64,000 nucleotides of DNA from Frankiaceae bacterium (GCA_035556555.1 DATMES010000020.1:1-64000); one strand, 5' to 3'; shown: positions 53,519 to 62,226, counted from the stretch's first letter. The notes: generated by a model from the sequence alone, not told the origin. Program-made: numbers and translations.

Positions 53519-54756
53519 ACCGCGCGCCGCTGCGTGGCCTGCTGGCGGCCAACGCCGTCTCCATCACCGGCAACATCCTCACCGTCCTCGCCATCCCGTG
53601 GTTCGTGTTGTCGACCACGGGCAGCGCCACCAAGACCGGCATCGCGGCGGCGGCGTCGTCGCTGCCGATCATGCTGTCGGCGGCGTTCAGCGGGACGTTC
53701 GCCGACCGCATCGGCCACCGTCGCGCGAGCATCGCCTCCGACCTCGTCAGCGCCGGCATCGTCGGCCTGGTCCCGTTGCTGCACGCGACGGTGGGGCTGG
53801 AGTTCTGGCAGCTGCTGGTGCTGGTGTTCCTGCGGTCGATGTTCGCGACGCCCGGCGAGACGGCGCGCGGCGCGCTGCTGCCCGACCTCGCCGAGGTGGC
53901 GGGCAAGCCGCTGGAGAAGGCGACCTCGGCGTACGACGCCATGGCCCGCGGGGCGCGCATGCTCGGCGCTCCCATCGCCGCCGTGCTCATCACCGCGATC
54001 GGCGCGCCGAACCTGCTCATCCTCGACGCCGCGACGTACGTCGTCTCCGCGTTCCTCGTCGCGCGCTACGTCCCGCCGCCGACGCGCATCGTCCGTGAGC
54101 GGTCGACGTACCTCGCCGACCTCCGCGAGGGCTTCGCGTACGTCCGCCGCGAGCCCCTGGTGCGCAACATCATCCTGCTCTGCATGGTCACGAACATGCT
54201 CGACGCGGGGCAGTCTGCAGTCATGTTCCCCGTCCACGCGCGGGAGGTCATGAAGTCACCTCTCGTCCTCGGCCTCGCGTCCGGCATCAGCGGCGGGGCG
54301 GCGGTGGCGGGCGCGTTCGCGTTCGGCTCGCTGGGGCTGCGGCTGCCGCGGCGGCGGGCGTTCGTCGTGGCGTACGTCCTCTGCGGCGTCCCGCGCTTCG
54401 CGGTCCTCGCGCTGCGCGCACCGCTGTGGGTCATCGTCGCGGTCTACGCCGTCAGCGGCCTCGCGTCCGGTCCGCTCAACCCGATCATGGACACCGCGAT
54501 GTACGAGCGCCTCCCCGAGAACATGCGGGCCCGCGTCTACGGCGTCGTCTTCGCCGGCTGCACGGCCGCGATGCCGATCGGCGGGGTCCTCGCCGGCTCG
54601 CTCGTCGGCTGGGCCGGGCTGTCGGCGGCGCTGTGGTCGTTCGGCCTCGTCTACCTCGCGGTGACGCTGGCGCCGGCGTTCCTCGCGTCGTGGCGTGGCC
54701 TCGAACGCCAGGTGGCCCAGGCCCCCGAGGTCGTCGCGGTCCCCGCGGTGACGTAG
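53515..54756 (+). CDS. MFS efflux transporter
   Basis: The 413-residue product starts at GTG in a GTGA overlap with the repressor. It has twelve hydrophobic helices, the loop motif GTFADRIGHRRASIASD and the second-half motif SLGLRLPRRRAFVVAYV. The layout (repressor plus MFS pump) is typical of self-regulated drug or metabolite efflux; the substrate is unknown. The ligand that lifts the repressor may be the exported compound. GC-biased codons are normal for the window. Confidence 0.9.
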   Translation: MNRAPLRGLLAANAVSITGNILTVLAIPWFVLSTTGSATKTGIAAAASSLPIMLSAAFSGTFADRIGHRRASIASDLVSAGIVGLVPLLHATVGLEFWQLLVLVFLRSMFATPGETARGALLPDLAEVAGKPLEKATSAYDAMARGARMLGAPIAAVLITAIGAPNLLILDAATYVVSAFLVARYVPPPTRIVRERSTYLADLREGFAYVRREPLVRNIILLCMVTNMLDAGQSAVMFPVHAREVMKSPLVLGLASGISGGAAVAGAFAFGSLGLRLPRRRAFVVAYVLCGVPRFAVLALRAPLWVIVAVYAVSGLASGPLNPIMDTAMYERLPENMRARVYGVVFAGCTAAMPIGGVLAGSLVGWAGLSAALWSFGLVYLAVTLAPAFLASWRGLERQVAQAPEVVAVPAVT

Positions 54757-54774
54757 GTACGAGAGGATGCGGAG

Positions 54775-57030
54775 GTGACCGACGACGCCCTCCGCGAGGT
54801 CGAACGCCGCGTGCTCTGGCTCGCCGCGTCGATGGTGCACGCGGCCAACACCCGCCCCAACCCCTCCGGCATCAAGGTGGGCGGGCACCAGGCGTCGAGC
54901 GCCTCGATGGTCAGCCTCATGACGGCGCTGTGGTTCGACGCGCTCGGGCCCGACGACCGGGTCAGCGTCAAGCCGCACGCGTCGCCGGTGTTCCACGCGA
55001 TCTCGTACCTGCTCGGCGACATCGACGCGTCGTACATGCCGCGGCTCCGTGAGCTCGGCGGGCTGCAGCCGTACCCGAGTCGCACGAAGGACCCTGACAA
55101 GCCCGACTACTCGACGGGATCCGTCGGCATCGGCGCGACCGCACCGGTCTGGGGCGCGGTCGCGCGGCGGTACCTGGAGAGCCACTTCGACACCCCGCGC
55201 GGCGGCCGGCAGATCAGCCTGCTCGGCGACGCGGAGCTCGACGAGGGCGCGGTGTGGGAGTGCATCGCGGACCCCGTCGTACCGCGGCTCGGCGAGGTGC
55301 TCTGGGTCGTCGACCTCAACCGCCAGTCGCTCGACCGCGTCGTCCCCGACATCGCCGCGACGCGGCTCATGCGGATGTTCGAGGCGGCCGGCTGGCAGGT
55401 GCTCCCGGTGAAGTACGGGCGCTTCCTCCAGTCGCTGTTCGAGCGCAAGGGCGGCAACGCGCTCCGCAAGCGCATCGACGAGATGGGCAACGAGGAGTAC
55501 CAGTCGCTCCTGCGCGCGCCGGCCTCGGCACTCAGGGAGCGGCTCAACGTCAAGAAGGTCCTCGACGACCTGAGCGACGACGACGTGGCGCGCGCGATCC
55601 GCGACCTCGGCGGCCACGACCTCGACGAGCTTCGTGCCGCGTACGGCGCCGTCGCCTGCGACCGCCCCAGCGTCATGTTCGCGTACACGATCAAGGGCTG
55701 GGGGCTGCCGATCGAGGGGCACCCGGCCAACCACTCCGCGCTGCTGACGCAGCAGCAGTACGCCGACCTCGCCGAGCGCCTCGGTACCGACGCGGCCAAC
55801 CCGTGGCTGCCGTTCGACCCCGACTCCGACGCGGGCAAGCTCTGCCGCGCCGTCGCGGACCGGCTGAAGCGCGAGCAGCTCGCCGACGCGAAGGCGCCGA
55901 ACGTACCGACCGAGCTCGGCCGTGAGTACAAGGGCGAGCAGGCCACGCAAGCGGTGCTAGGGCGTGTCCTGGTGGACCTCACGCGCGAGGCGCCCGAGGT
56001 CGCCGCGCGCGTCGTCACGGTCTCGCCCGATGTCGCGTCGTCCACCAACACCGGCGGCTGGATCAACAAGGTCGGCGTCTGGGCGCCGGAGGACAGGCCC
56101 GACTGGTTCGCGGACGCGACCGACATCCTCATGCGCTGGAAGGAGACGTCGAAGGGCCAGCACATCGAGCTCGGCATCGCCGAGACCAACCTCGTCGGCC
56201 TCCTCGGAGAGCTCGGCGCGACGTGGCTCACGACCGGCGAGCCACTGCTGCCGATCGGGACGGTGTACGACCCGTTCGTCGCGCGGGCGCTGGAGCCGTG
56301 GGCGTTCGGCGTCTACGGCGGCGGCCAGTCGATCCTCGTCGGCACGCCGTCCGGCGTGACGCTGGCCGCCGAGGGCGGTGCGCACCAGTCGGTCATCACG
56401 CCGTCGATCGGGCTCGAGCAGCCGGGCGTGACGGCGTGGGAGCCGGCGTTTGCGCAGGACCTCGAGTGGGTGCTGCTGCACGCGCTGTCGCGGCTCGGCC
56501 GGCCCGACGGCGAGTCGGCGTACGTCCGCCTCACGACCCGCCCCGTCGACCAGTCACTCGCAGCGCTGCCGGAAGACCGTGAGGAGCGCCGGCGCGACGT
56601 CCTCGCCGGTGCCTACCGGCTCCGCGACGGCGGCGACCTGACGATCGCGGCGGTCGGCGCCGTCGTGCCCGAGGCGCTGACCGCGGCCGACGAGCTGGCG
56701 TCGCTCGGCGTCTCCGCGGGGGTCGTCGTCGTGTCGTCGTACGACCGCCTCTGGCGCGCCGCGCAGGCCCGCCGCGGCCTGCTGCCCGACGCGCTGGCGC
56801 AGGGCGTGGACGAGGGCGTGCTGGACCGTGTCTTCACGGGTACGCCGCTCGTGACGGTGCTCGACGGGCACCCGCACACGCTGGCGTTCCTCGGGGCGGC
56901 GCTCGGCGTGCCGGTGTCGTGCCTCGGCGTCTCGCGCTTCGGCCAGGCGGGTGCCGTGGAGGACCTGTACCGGCTGCACGGCATCGACGCGCGGGCCGTC
57001 GTGGAGGCGGCGCTAGACCTCGTGGACTAA
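54775..57030 (+). CDS. Transketolase/pyruvate-dehydrogenase-E1-like enzyme
   Basis: The 751-residue thiamine-diphosphate enzyme is related to the single-chain E1 (AceE) and transketolase. The N-terminal half has GGHQASSASMVSLMTALWFD, KPHASPVFHAISYLLGD and the cofactor motif GDAELDEGAVWECI with the Asn-Gln of VVDLNRQSLD. The middle pyrimidine domain has HIELGIAETNLVGLLGELG (catalytic Glu in GIAE). It is shorter than AceE (about 890) and carries no lipoyl-type partner gene nearby, so acceptor and substrate are uncertain. The start is GTG 18 bases after the MFS gene, so it could belong to the same operon. Its 3' end overlaps the convergent MFS gene by 18 bases. Confidence 0.85.
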   Translation: MTDDALREVERRVLWLAASMVHAANTRPNPSGIKVGGHQASSASMVSLMTALWFDALGPDDRVSVKPHASPVFHAISYLLGDIDASYMPRLRELGGLQPYPSRTKDPDKPDYSTGSVGIGATAPVWGAVARRYLESHFDTPRGGRQISLLGDAELDEGAVWECIADPVVPRLGEVLWVVDLNRQSLDRVVPDIAATRLMRMFEAAGWQVLPVKYGRFLQSLFERKGGNALRKRIDEMGNEEYQSLLRAPASALRERLNVKKVLDDLSDDDVARAIRDLGGHDLDELRAAYGAVACDRPSVMFAYTIKGWGLPIEGHPANHSALLTQQQYADLAERLGTDAANPWLPFDPDSDAGKLCRAVADRLKREQLADAKAPNVPTELGREYKGEQATQAVLGRVLVDLTREAPEVAARVVTVSPDVASSTNTGGWINKVGVWAPEDRPDWFADATDILMRWKETSKGQHIELGIAETNLVGLLGELGATWLTTGEPLLPIGTVYDPFVARALEPWAFGVYGGGQSILVGTPSGVTLAAEGGAHQSVITPSIGLEQPGVTAWEPAFAQDLEWVLLHALSRLGRPDGESAYVRLTTRPVDQSLAALPEDREERRRDVLAGAYRLRDGGDLTIAAVGAVVPEALTAADELASLGVSAGVVVVSSYDRLWRAAQARRGLLPDALAQGVDEGVLDRVFTGTPLVTVLDGHPHTLAFLGAALGVPVSCLGVSRFGQAGAVEDLYRLHGIDARAVVEAALDLVD

Positions 57031-58272
57031 GCGAGTGACATCCCGGACGGACAGCACCATCAGCGTCGGGACCACGAGCGCCGCGAAGCCGACCCAGAGC
57101 ATCGTGTCCACGCCGAACGCCTCCGACAGCGGCCCGATGAGCGCCGTGCCGATGGGCAGCAGCGCGACCGAGCCGAACCAGTCGTACGCGCTGACGCGGG
57201 ACAGGCGGTCGGCGGGCACGAGGCGTTGCAGCGTCGTCTCCCACAGCGTCCCGAAGACCGCGAACCCCGACCCGCCGATGGCGCCCGCCAGCGCGAGGGC
57301 GACGAGCGGCGCGCGGGTGACGAGCGCGAGGATGAGCACGCCCTGGCCGAACGTCGTGAGCGTCGCGACCAGCAGCGGGCGGCGTACGTGCACGTGCAGC
57401 GCGATGAGCCCGCCGATGACCGACCCGATGCCGGAGCACGTGAGGACCGTGGCCCAGGCCTTGGCGCCGCCGTAGTCGGACTTGGCGACGACGACGCCGA
57501 GGACGTAGATCGGCGGCATGACGAGCAGGTGGAACACCGAGAACTGCGCCACGATCGCCCACAGCCACGTCCGCGAACGGAACTCGGTCCACCCCTCGCG
57601 GAGGTCGGCGAGCATGGAGGAGCGTTCGCGCGGGACGGCGGCGCGGGTGCGTACCGCGAGCATGCAGAGCGCGCTGACGCCGAACGTCGCGGAGTTGACC
57701 GCCAGCGCGAACGGCCCGCCGCCCGTCGCCACGAGGATGCCCGCGAACGCCGGCCCGGCGATCTGCGCGACGGACCACGCGAGGTTGCGCAGGGCGTTGG
57801 CCTGCTGGAGACGTCCTGGGCTGGCGATCTCGGGGACGAGGCCGGCGTACGTCGGCACGGCGAACGCGTGCGCCGACCCGCGGACCGCCTCGAGCGCGGC
57901 CAGCTGCCAGATCTGCCAGCCGTCCGTGAACAGCAGCGCCGCCGCGGCCGCCTGCACGACGCAGGACACGACGTCGGCGGTGATGAGCACCGTACGTCGA
58001 GGGATCCGGTCCGCCACGACGCCGCCGAACAGCAGCAGGACCACCATCGGCGTGCTGAACGCCGTCAGCACCAGCCCCAGCGAGCCAGGGTCGTCGAAGC
58101 GCTCGAGGACGGCGAACGACAGCGCGACCGGCAGCATGAAGTCGCCGATGAGCGTGACCACCTGGCCGGTGAAGAACAGCCGGTAGTCGCGCTCGCCCAG
58201 CACCGCGAACCGTCCTGAAAGCCGCACGCCCGCTGACGCTAGCGCCGGTCGTACCCGGAAGGGTGACGACAT
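57013..58272 (-). CDS. MFS transporter
   Basis: The 419-residue product has about twelve helices (for example LFFTGQVVTLIGDFMLPVAL; GLVLTAFSTPMVVLLLFGGV) and the loop motif VVADRIPRRTVLITADVV. It is most like the other MFS proteins here (DUF894/macrolide-efflux branch). It starts at ATG 58272; a few bases upstream the next gene runs the other way, 28 bases apart. Substrate unknown. It converges on the E1-like gene with an 18-base overlap. Confidence 0.9.
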   Translation of the reverse strand: MSSPFRVRPALASAGVRLSGRFAVLGERDYRLFFTGQVVTLIGDFMLPVALSFAVLERFDDPGSLGLVLTAFSTPMVVLLLFGGVVADRIPRRTVLITADVVSCVVQAAAAALLFTDGWQIWQLAALEAVRGSAHAFAVPTYAGLVPEIASPGRLQQANALRNLAWSVAQIAGPAFAGILVATGGGPFALAVNSATFGVSALCMLAVRTRAAVPRERSSMLADLREGWTEFRSRTWLWAIVAQFSVFHLLVMPPIYVLGVVVAKSDYGGAKAWATVLTCSGIGSVIGGLIALHVHVRRPLLVATLTTFGQGVLILALVTRAPLVALALAGAIGGSGFAVFGTLWETTLQRLVPADRLSRVSAYDWFGSVALLPIGTALIGPLSEAFGVDTMLWVGFAALVVPTLMVLSVRDVTRLVHEV

Positions 58273-58300
58273 CGCTCACGGCGTAACCGATCGTGGAGGC

Positions 58301-58726
58301 ATGGAAGCGGTGATCCGTCCCGCGGCGATCCTCGGCATCGCCGTGGCGGCCGAGGTCCTGCGCGCCCTCGAGCGGAACGACATCGCCAACGGCGGAGTGT
58401 GGAGCGCCACGCCCGGAATGTGGCAGCGCTTCGACCGGCCGTGGAACGGACCCGGCGGCGGGCGCGGCACCGCCCAGCTTGCCGGGTCGATCGCGGTCAT
58501 CTACGACGAGCCGCGCCGCAACGAGATCACGATCTACCGCGTCAACGTCACCCCCGCCGGCCTCGCCGCCGGATGGGACGTCGAGCGCCTCTGCGACGAC
58601 GCCCTCTCGTCGGTCGGGCTGACCCTCGCCACCTGCCCGCGGGCCGACCTGCGCCCGCCGCCCCGGCCGGACCCTTTCCATCTCCCTGCGCAACGCGACC
58701 CGCGTTCGGTACCGTCGTGGGGCTAG
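58301..58726 (+). CDS. Hypothetical protein
   Basis: The 141-residue product starts MEAVIRPAAILGIAVAAEVL (a short hydrophobic N-terminus) and has a beta-rich middle (GSIAVIYDEPRRNEITIYRV) and a proline-rich tail with two cysteines. A family was not recognised. It is divergent from the MFS gene and 69 bases upstream of msrB. The codon bias supports coding, but the last 25 residues are low complexity. Confidence 0.6.
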   Translation: MEAVIRPAAILGIAVAAEVLRALERNDIANGGVWSATPGMWQRFDRPWNGPGGGRGTAQLAGSIAVIYDEPRRNEITIYRVNVTPAGLAAGWDVERLCDDALSSVGLTLATCPRADLRPPPRPDPFHLPAQRDPRSVPSWG

Positions 58727-58795
58727 GCCCGCCGGAGCCGGCAGCGGCGGCGTTGTAGGGGCGCCGTCGCTGCCCCCGCGGCGTACTGTCGAGGC

Positions 58796-59221
58796 ATGGT
58801 CGACAAGCTGGTCCTGAGCGACGAGGAGTGGCGGGCGCGGCTGACGCCCGAGGAGTACGACGTGCTCCGCAAGCACGGCACCGAACGTGCCGGCACGGGC
58901 TGCTTCGTCGGCACCCACGACCCGGGGACGTACATCTGCGCGGGGTGCTTCAACCCGCTGTTCAAGAGCGGCGAGAAGTTCGAGTCGGGGACGGGGTGGC
59001 CGTCGTTCACCCGGCCCGTGTCGGAGGACTCGGTGGTGACGTACGAGGACAGGTCGTGGCTCATGGTGCGCGTCGAGGTGCGCTGCGCGCGGTGCGACGG
59101 ACACCTGGGGCACGTGTTCGACGACGGCCCGCCGCCGACGGGGCTGCGCTACTGCATGAACAGCGCCGCGATGAAGCACGTCCTGGAGGGCGAGCCGTTC
59201 CCCGCGCTGGTCACGGCGTAG
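58796..59221 (+). CDS. msrB: Methionine-R-sulfoxide reductase MsrB
   Basis: Repairs the R form of oxidised methionine using a catalytic cysteine. The 141-residue product has the zinc pairs CAGC and CARC, GTGWPSFTRPVSEDSVVTYE, VRCARCDGHLGHVFDDGP and the catalytic segment RYCMNSAAM. All functional residues are present and the length is normal. ATG follows a GAGG-like purine patch. It is a single gene; the lower-GC module begins 28 bases later. Confidence 0.95.
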   Translation: MVDKLVLSDEEWRARLTPEEYDVLRKHGTERAGTGCFVGTHDPGTYICAGCFNPLFKSGEKFESGTGWPSFTRPVSEDSVVTYEDRSWLMVRVEVRCARCDGHLGHVFDDGPPPTGLRYCMNSAAMKHVLEGEPFPALVTA

Positions 59222-59249
59222 GCATGCTCGTTCGAATGGGGAGGATGGC

Positions 59250-60302
59250 GTGGACTCGGCTCTCGCCGACGCTGTCGCAGTCGCGACACTAGTCGGAGTG
59301 GCGATGGCGGTTGTGGCATCGACCGTTGCCGTCGCGTCGCTTCGTTCTCAGGCGAAGAGCCAGGAACTCAACGCAATCATCGAGACGAACAAGTTGTGGC
59401 TGAACGTCGCGGAGTCGGCGCGGAAGGTGACGCTCTCCGAGCCGACTGTACGGGCTATTCGTCGCGCCTACGACGACCTCATCGAGGGTGACAACCCGTC
59501 CGTCCTCTCGGTCAACGCCGCACCCGACGCGGTCACGATGGAGGTTCCATACATCGTCGGTGCGCTGCTTCCTGAGGGTGTCCAAGGCAAGGAATCAGCG
59601 CCGGAGACAGAAGACGTCTATGTGCGGGACGTCCGGGCACGCACCCTCGTCCTCGGCTATCTGCGTACCGTGTTGGAGAAGTCGGACCCGCGCCCGTCGT
59701 GGCTGTCCGTCGCTGTCCGCCAAGCCGTCGTCTCGGACTTTGCCGCCCTCGATAAGGCCATGGCGGCGTGGGTGAACCCCATGAATGAGGTCGCGGAGCT
59801 CTACGACGGCGACCTCGTAGATCGGCGACGGTTCGCAGGGAAGCGCAGCGGCGCCATCATCCGGCAGATGGCGGTCGCCGAGCCGTACATCCTCTGGCGC
59901 AACAGCACCACGTCGGGTCGGTGGGGTGTGCGCGTGCTGGGACTTGGCGCCGAGGTCAGGCAGTATCACTGGCGCTCACCGCTCCAGCGCGCCGGTCTCC
60001 GGCTGGTCAAGGACCCTGACGGTTACGCCGGGTTCTCAGAACGCTTCGGGTGGATCGTCGGTCCGGGCAGCACGCCAGACAACGGGAACCCATTCGTGCT
60101 GAGCGTTACCGAGGCACGGTTGCGCCGCCGGATCGGGGCGGGGTTCAGCACGGCGAGCAAGGCACGTCAGAATCGGTTCGTGGAGACGTTGCCGCGCGAC
60201 CCAGACAGCGGTCTCGAGCCAGGACAATCGACCTGGAGCGATGTCGTCGCCGATCCCGCGCGTGTCCGGGACTCCATCGCCTTGCTGTCGAGACAACTGT
60301 GA
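59250..60302 (+). CDS. Membrane-anchored protein of a two-gene accessory module
   Basis: The 350-residue product starts with one membrane helix (VAVATLVGVAMAVVASTVAV, about 9-29) followed by a cytosolic helical domain (ELNAIIETNKLWLNVAESAR; YLRTVLEKSDPRPSWLSVAV) and a basic C-terminal half. I recognise no family. Codons with A or T in the third position are clearly more frequent than in the neighbours, suggesting acquisition by transfer. The next gene overlaps its stop by 4 bases (GTGA), so the two form one translational unit, and a toxin-antitoxin pair follows. Confidence 0.7.
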   Translation: MDSALADAVAVATLVGVAMAVVASTVAVASLRSQAKSQELNAIIETNKLWLNVAESARKVTLSEPTVRAIRRAYDDLIEGDNPSVLSVNAAPDAVTMEVPYIVGALLPEGVQGKESAPETEDVYVRDVRARTLVLGYLRTVLEKSDPRPSWLSVAVRQAVVSDFAALDKAMAAWVNPMNEVAELYDGDLVDRRRFAGKRSGAIIRQMAVAEPYILWRNSTTSGRWGVRVLGLGAEVRQYHWRSPLQRAGLRLVKDPDGYAGFSERFGWIVGPGSTPDNGNPFVLSVTEARLRRRIGAGFSTASKARQNRFVETLPRDPDSGLEPGQSTWSDVVADPARVRDSIALLSRQL

Positions 60303-61282
60303 CCAGGTTCGAACGCGTGCCGGTCCCCACGTGGGACCAAGACGCCGGGCCGCCCGAGACCGTGCGTCAGATCGACGACTGGTTGATGTCGGAACCCATG
60401 GCCACTCTCGTCGAGATGTTCGGCGGTAACCGCGACAACGCCGCGTTGGACTGCTTGGAAGCGTTCGCGAAGAAGCACTGGGACTTCCGCGGCGGCCGGG
60501 AGCGCGACATGGTCCCCACGGTCGCCTTCAGTGAGTCCGTCGCATCGACGGTCATTGCCGTCGCCGACGCCCTTGGGCTGGTCGAACCGACGCCACCACG
60601 CAGGACGGAGTACGACGCGGCGTTGGTGCTCGGCGGCCTCGTCCGAGCGTGCATTGTGCGCCCACGGTTCGCCGCGTCGCTGGTGCGATCGGGGCTGCGC
60701 CTCCGGGAAGTGGTAGCGCTGGGAGCCTTTCGGGGGCTGAGCAAGGTAGAGGTCGAACTTGCCACGCGGTTCGACCTGCCGGTGACGGACGAGTTCACCG
60801 CGATGACCGAGGGAATGCGTGCTGCCTTCACGGCGTGGCTGACGGAGCCGCCGGCCATCGCGGGCGAAGACGTGGCAAGGAACGCCTCGCGATCGTGGCG
60901 CACTGTCACATGGCGTCCGACGGACGCGCCGATAGAAGCGGTAAGTGTCGTCGCCGCGCCGACCCTGCGTCGGGACGCTGACCGCGCGAACACAGCCGAG
61001 ACGTACGACTTCTGGGTCCGACGGCTCAAGCGCGCCGAGATCCGGTCTGTGCTGGTGATCACCAATCCGATCTACGTCCCGTACCAAGGCTCCACGGCGA
61101 TCGAGTCGCTGGGCCTCGCACACGGACTTGATGTGGAAACCGTCGGTGTCTCGTCGGAGACGGCTGATCTCGGGCCCGATACCCAGCGGTTCGAGCCGCA
61201 CCATTACCTCCAGGAGATCAGGTCCGCGATCGGCGCTCTGATCCGGCTGCGGTCGGCGTTGGTCGGACCGGCACACGACTGA
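60299..61282 (+). CDS. YdcF/DUF218-like protein of the accessory module
   Basis: The 327-residue product from GTG 60299 has a helical N-terminal half (about 1-215) and a C-terminal part with RANTAETYDFWVRRLKRAEI and SVLVITNPIYVPYQGSTAIE, ending HYLQEIRSAIGALIRLR. The C-terminal part resembles the DUF218/YdcF fold, where the NTxEN-like and VxVTxxxxxxR-like segments lie at the active site; function of that fold is unclear. Composition is less GC-rich than the surroundings. It is translationally coupled to the membrane-anchored partner and converges on the RelE gene, 7 bases apart. Confidence 0.65.
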   Translation: MTRFERVPVPTWDQDAGPPETVRQIDDWLMSEPMATLVEMFGGNRDNAALDCLEAFAKKHWDFRGGRERDMVPTVAFSESVASTVIAVADALGLVEPTPPRRTEYDAALVLGGLVRACIVRPRFAASLVRSGLRLREVVALGAFRGLSKVEVELATRFDLPVTDEFTAMTEGMRAAFTAWLTEPPAIAGEDVARNASRSWRTVTWRPTDAPIEAVSVVAAPTLRRDADRANTAETYDFWVRRLKRAEIRSVLVITNPIYVPYQGSTAIESLGLAHGLDVETVGVSSETADLGPDTQRFEPHHYLQEIRSAIGALIRLRSALVGPAHD

Positions 61283-61289
61283 TGCACAG

Positions 61290-61559
61290 TCAGCGCGGGC
61301 GGTAGGCGTCCCTCCGGTGCTGCAGCCGGTGGACGACGACGACGTGATCGTCGTCGCGGATCTCGTAGACGACGCGGTACTCGCCACGTCGTGCCGCATG
61401 AAGTCCGTTCAGCTCACGCTGCAACATGCGGCCGACGCGGTACGGGTTGGCCGCGAGGCTGCCCGACAGGAACTCCATCACCGCGGGCCGCACCTTCGCA
61501 GGCAACGCGTCGAGCGACCGGCGGGCGGCGCTGGTGAGCTGGATCCGCCATGCCGTCAG
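61290..61559 (-). CDS. RelE/ParE-type toxin (CTG start proposed)
   Basis: Likely mRNA-cleaving or gyrase-poisoning toxin of a type II system. The full RelE/ParE fold reads TAWRIQLTSAARRSLDALP, KVRPAVMEFLSGSLAANPYR, VGRMLQRELNGLHAARRGEY and RVVYEIRDDDHVVVVHRLQH with the C-terminal RR-D-YR end. No ATG, GTG or TTG opens this whole fold: the first is TTG 61505, which would cut off the first strand and helix. A CTG at 61559 overlaps the antitoxin stop as CTGA, the same geometry as common ATGA overlaps, and gives a normal 89 residues, so I propose it as the start. Confidence 0.8.
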   Translation of the reverse strand: MTAWRIQLTSAARRSLDALPAKVRPAVMEFLSGSLAANPYRVGRMLQRELNGLHAARRGEYRVVYEIRDDDHVVVVHRLQHRRDAYRPR

Positions 61560-61807
61560 ATCAGGTCCTCCAGGTCGGTCAGGTCACCTTCCGCCGCCTG
61601 GCGCCGTGACTCGCGGATCGACGCCATCAGCTCCGGGTCACTGAGGATGTCCAACGTCTCCTCGAGTCCCTCGAGCTCGTCCTGGCTGATGAGGACGGCC
61701 GCGACTCGTCCGTTGCGCGTGACCGTGACGCGGTCGTGCTCGCGTTCGACCCGGTCTACGAGCTCCGACAGGTGGGCCTTGGCATCGGTGAGAGGGACAG
61801 CGTTCAT
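61556..61807 (-). CDS. Phd/YefM-type antitoxin
   Basis: The 83-residue product has the Phd/YefM DNA-binding N-terminus (MNAVPLTDAKAHLSELVDRV; VTVTRNGRVAAVLISQDELE) and an acidic helical C-terminus (SDPELMASIRESRRQAAEGD) that wraps the toxin. It neutralises the RelE protein encoded next and normally represses its own promoter with it. The predicted -10 lies only 7 bases before the ATG, so the transcript may be leaderless. Confidence 0.92.
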   Translation of the reverse strand: MNAVPLTDAKAHLSELVDRVEREHDRVTVTRNGRVAAVLISQDELEGLEETLDILSDPELMASIRESRRQAAEGDLTDLEDLI

Positions 61808-61830
61808 ACTGACCAGAATACGGACCAGTC
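61808..61830 (-). promoter_or_regulatory. Predicted promoter/operator of the toxin-antitoxin operon
   Basis: On the minus strand ACTGGTCCGTATTCTGGTCAGT precedes the antitoxin ATG. TATTCT (61820-61815) fits a -10, and the repeated CTGGTC words on both sides of it form an imperfect palindrome that the Phd-type protein could bind. Confidence 0.5.
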
Positions 61831-61909
61831 GCGCTGCTGGCTAGTGGCAGGCGACGGGCGGTGCGCGGCGAATCAGCCAGGCATCCCGTTCCCCCTCTCG
61901 GAGGTCCCC

Positions 61910-62113
61910 GTGAAGATCCGCCTGCTCCTCGGTGCGGCGCTCGCCGCCGGCGCCGTGCTCGTGCCCGTCGCGCCCGCCTCGGCCAACACCGGCTGTACGC
62001 ACCTGCCCACCCGCGAGTGGCTCGACCCGGACCCGGTCACCGGCGCGTGCTACACCGCCGTCGGCCTGATCCCGGACGCGCTCTGCACCAAGTACGGCAT
62101 CTGCTTCGGCTAA
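61910..62113 (+). CDS. Small secreted protein, unknown function
   Basis: The 67-residue product from GTG (with CTCGGAGG about 7 bases upstream) has a signal peptide (KIRLLLGAALAAGAVLVPVA, cleavage near PASA) and about 40 mature residues with four cysteines (TGCTHLP, GACYTAV, ALCTKYGICFG), which suggests two disulfides. In design it resembles the product at 29277-29450. The hairpin repeat at 62129-62195 ends its transcript. Confidence 0.72.
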   Translation: MKIRLLLGAALAAGAVLVPVAPASANTGCTHLPTREWLDPDPVTGACYTAVGLIPDALCTKYGICFG

Positions 62114-62128
62114 GTCCCGGACACTCGC

Positions 62129-62195
62129 GATTTCGGTGATCTTGGCTGGGTTTCTGCCGCTCGGGCAGCACGAACCCAGCCAAGATCACGAAATC
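62129..62195. repeat. Dispersed hairpin repeat (GATCTTGGCTG type), copy 2
   Basis: A 67-base hairpin with arms GTGATCTTGGCTGGGTT/AACCCAGCCAAGATCAC extended by GATTTCG/CGAAATC, with a ~17-base loop. It closely matches 16531-16590, and the differences in the arms (GGG against CCC) keep the pairing. It lies exactly between two convergent genes and probably serves as a bidirectional terminator. Confidence 0.8.
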
Positions 62196-62226
62196 TGGGG
62201 TGGCCGCCGCGCCTCGCGCGGCCGAC

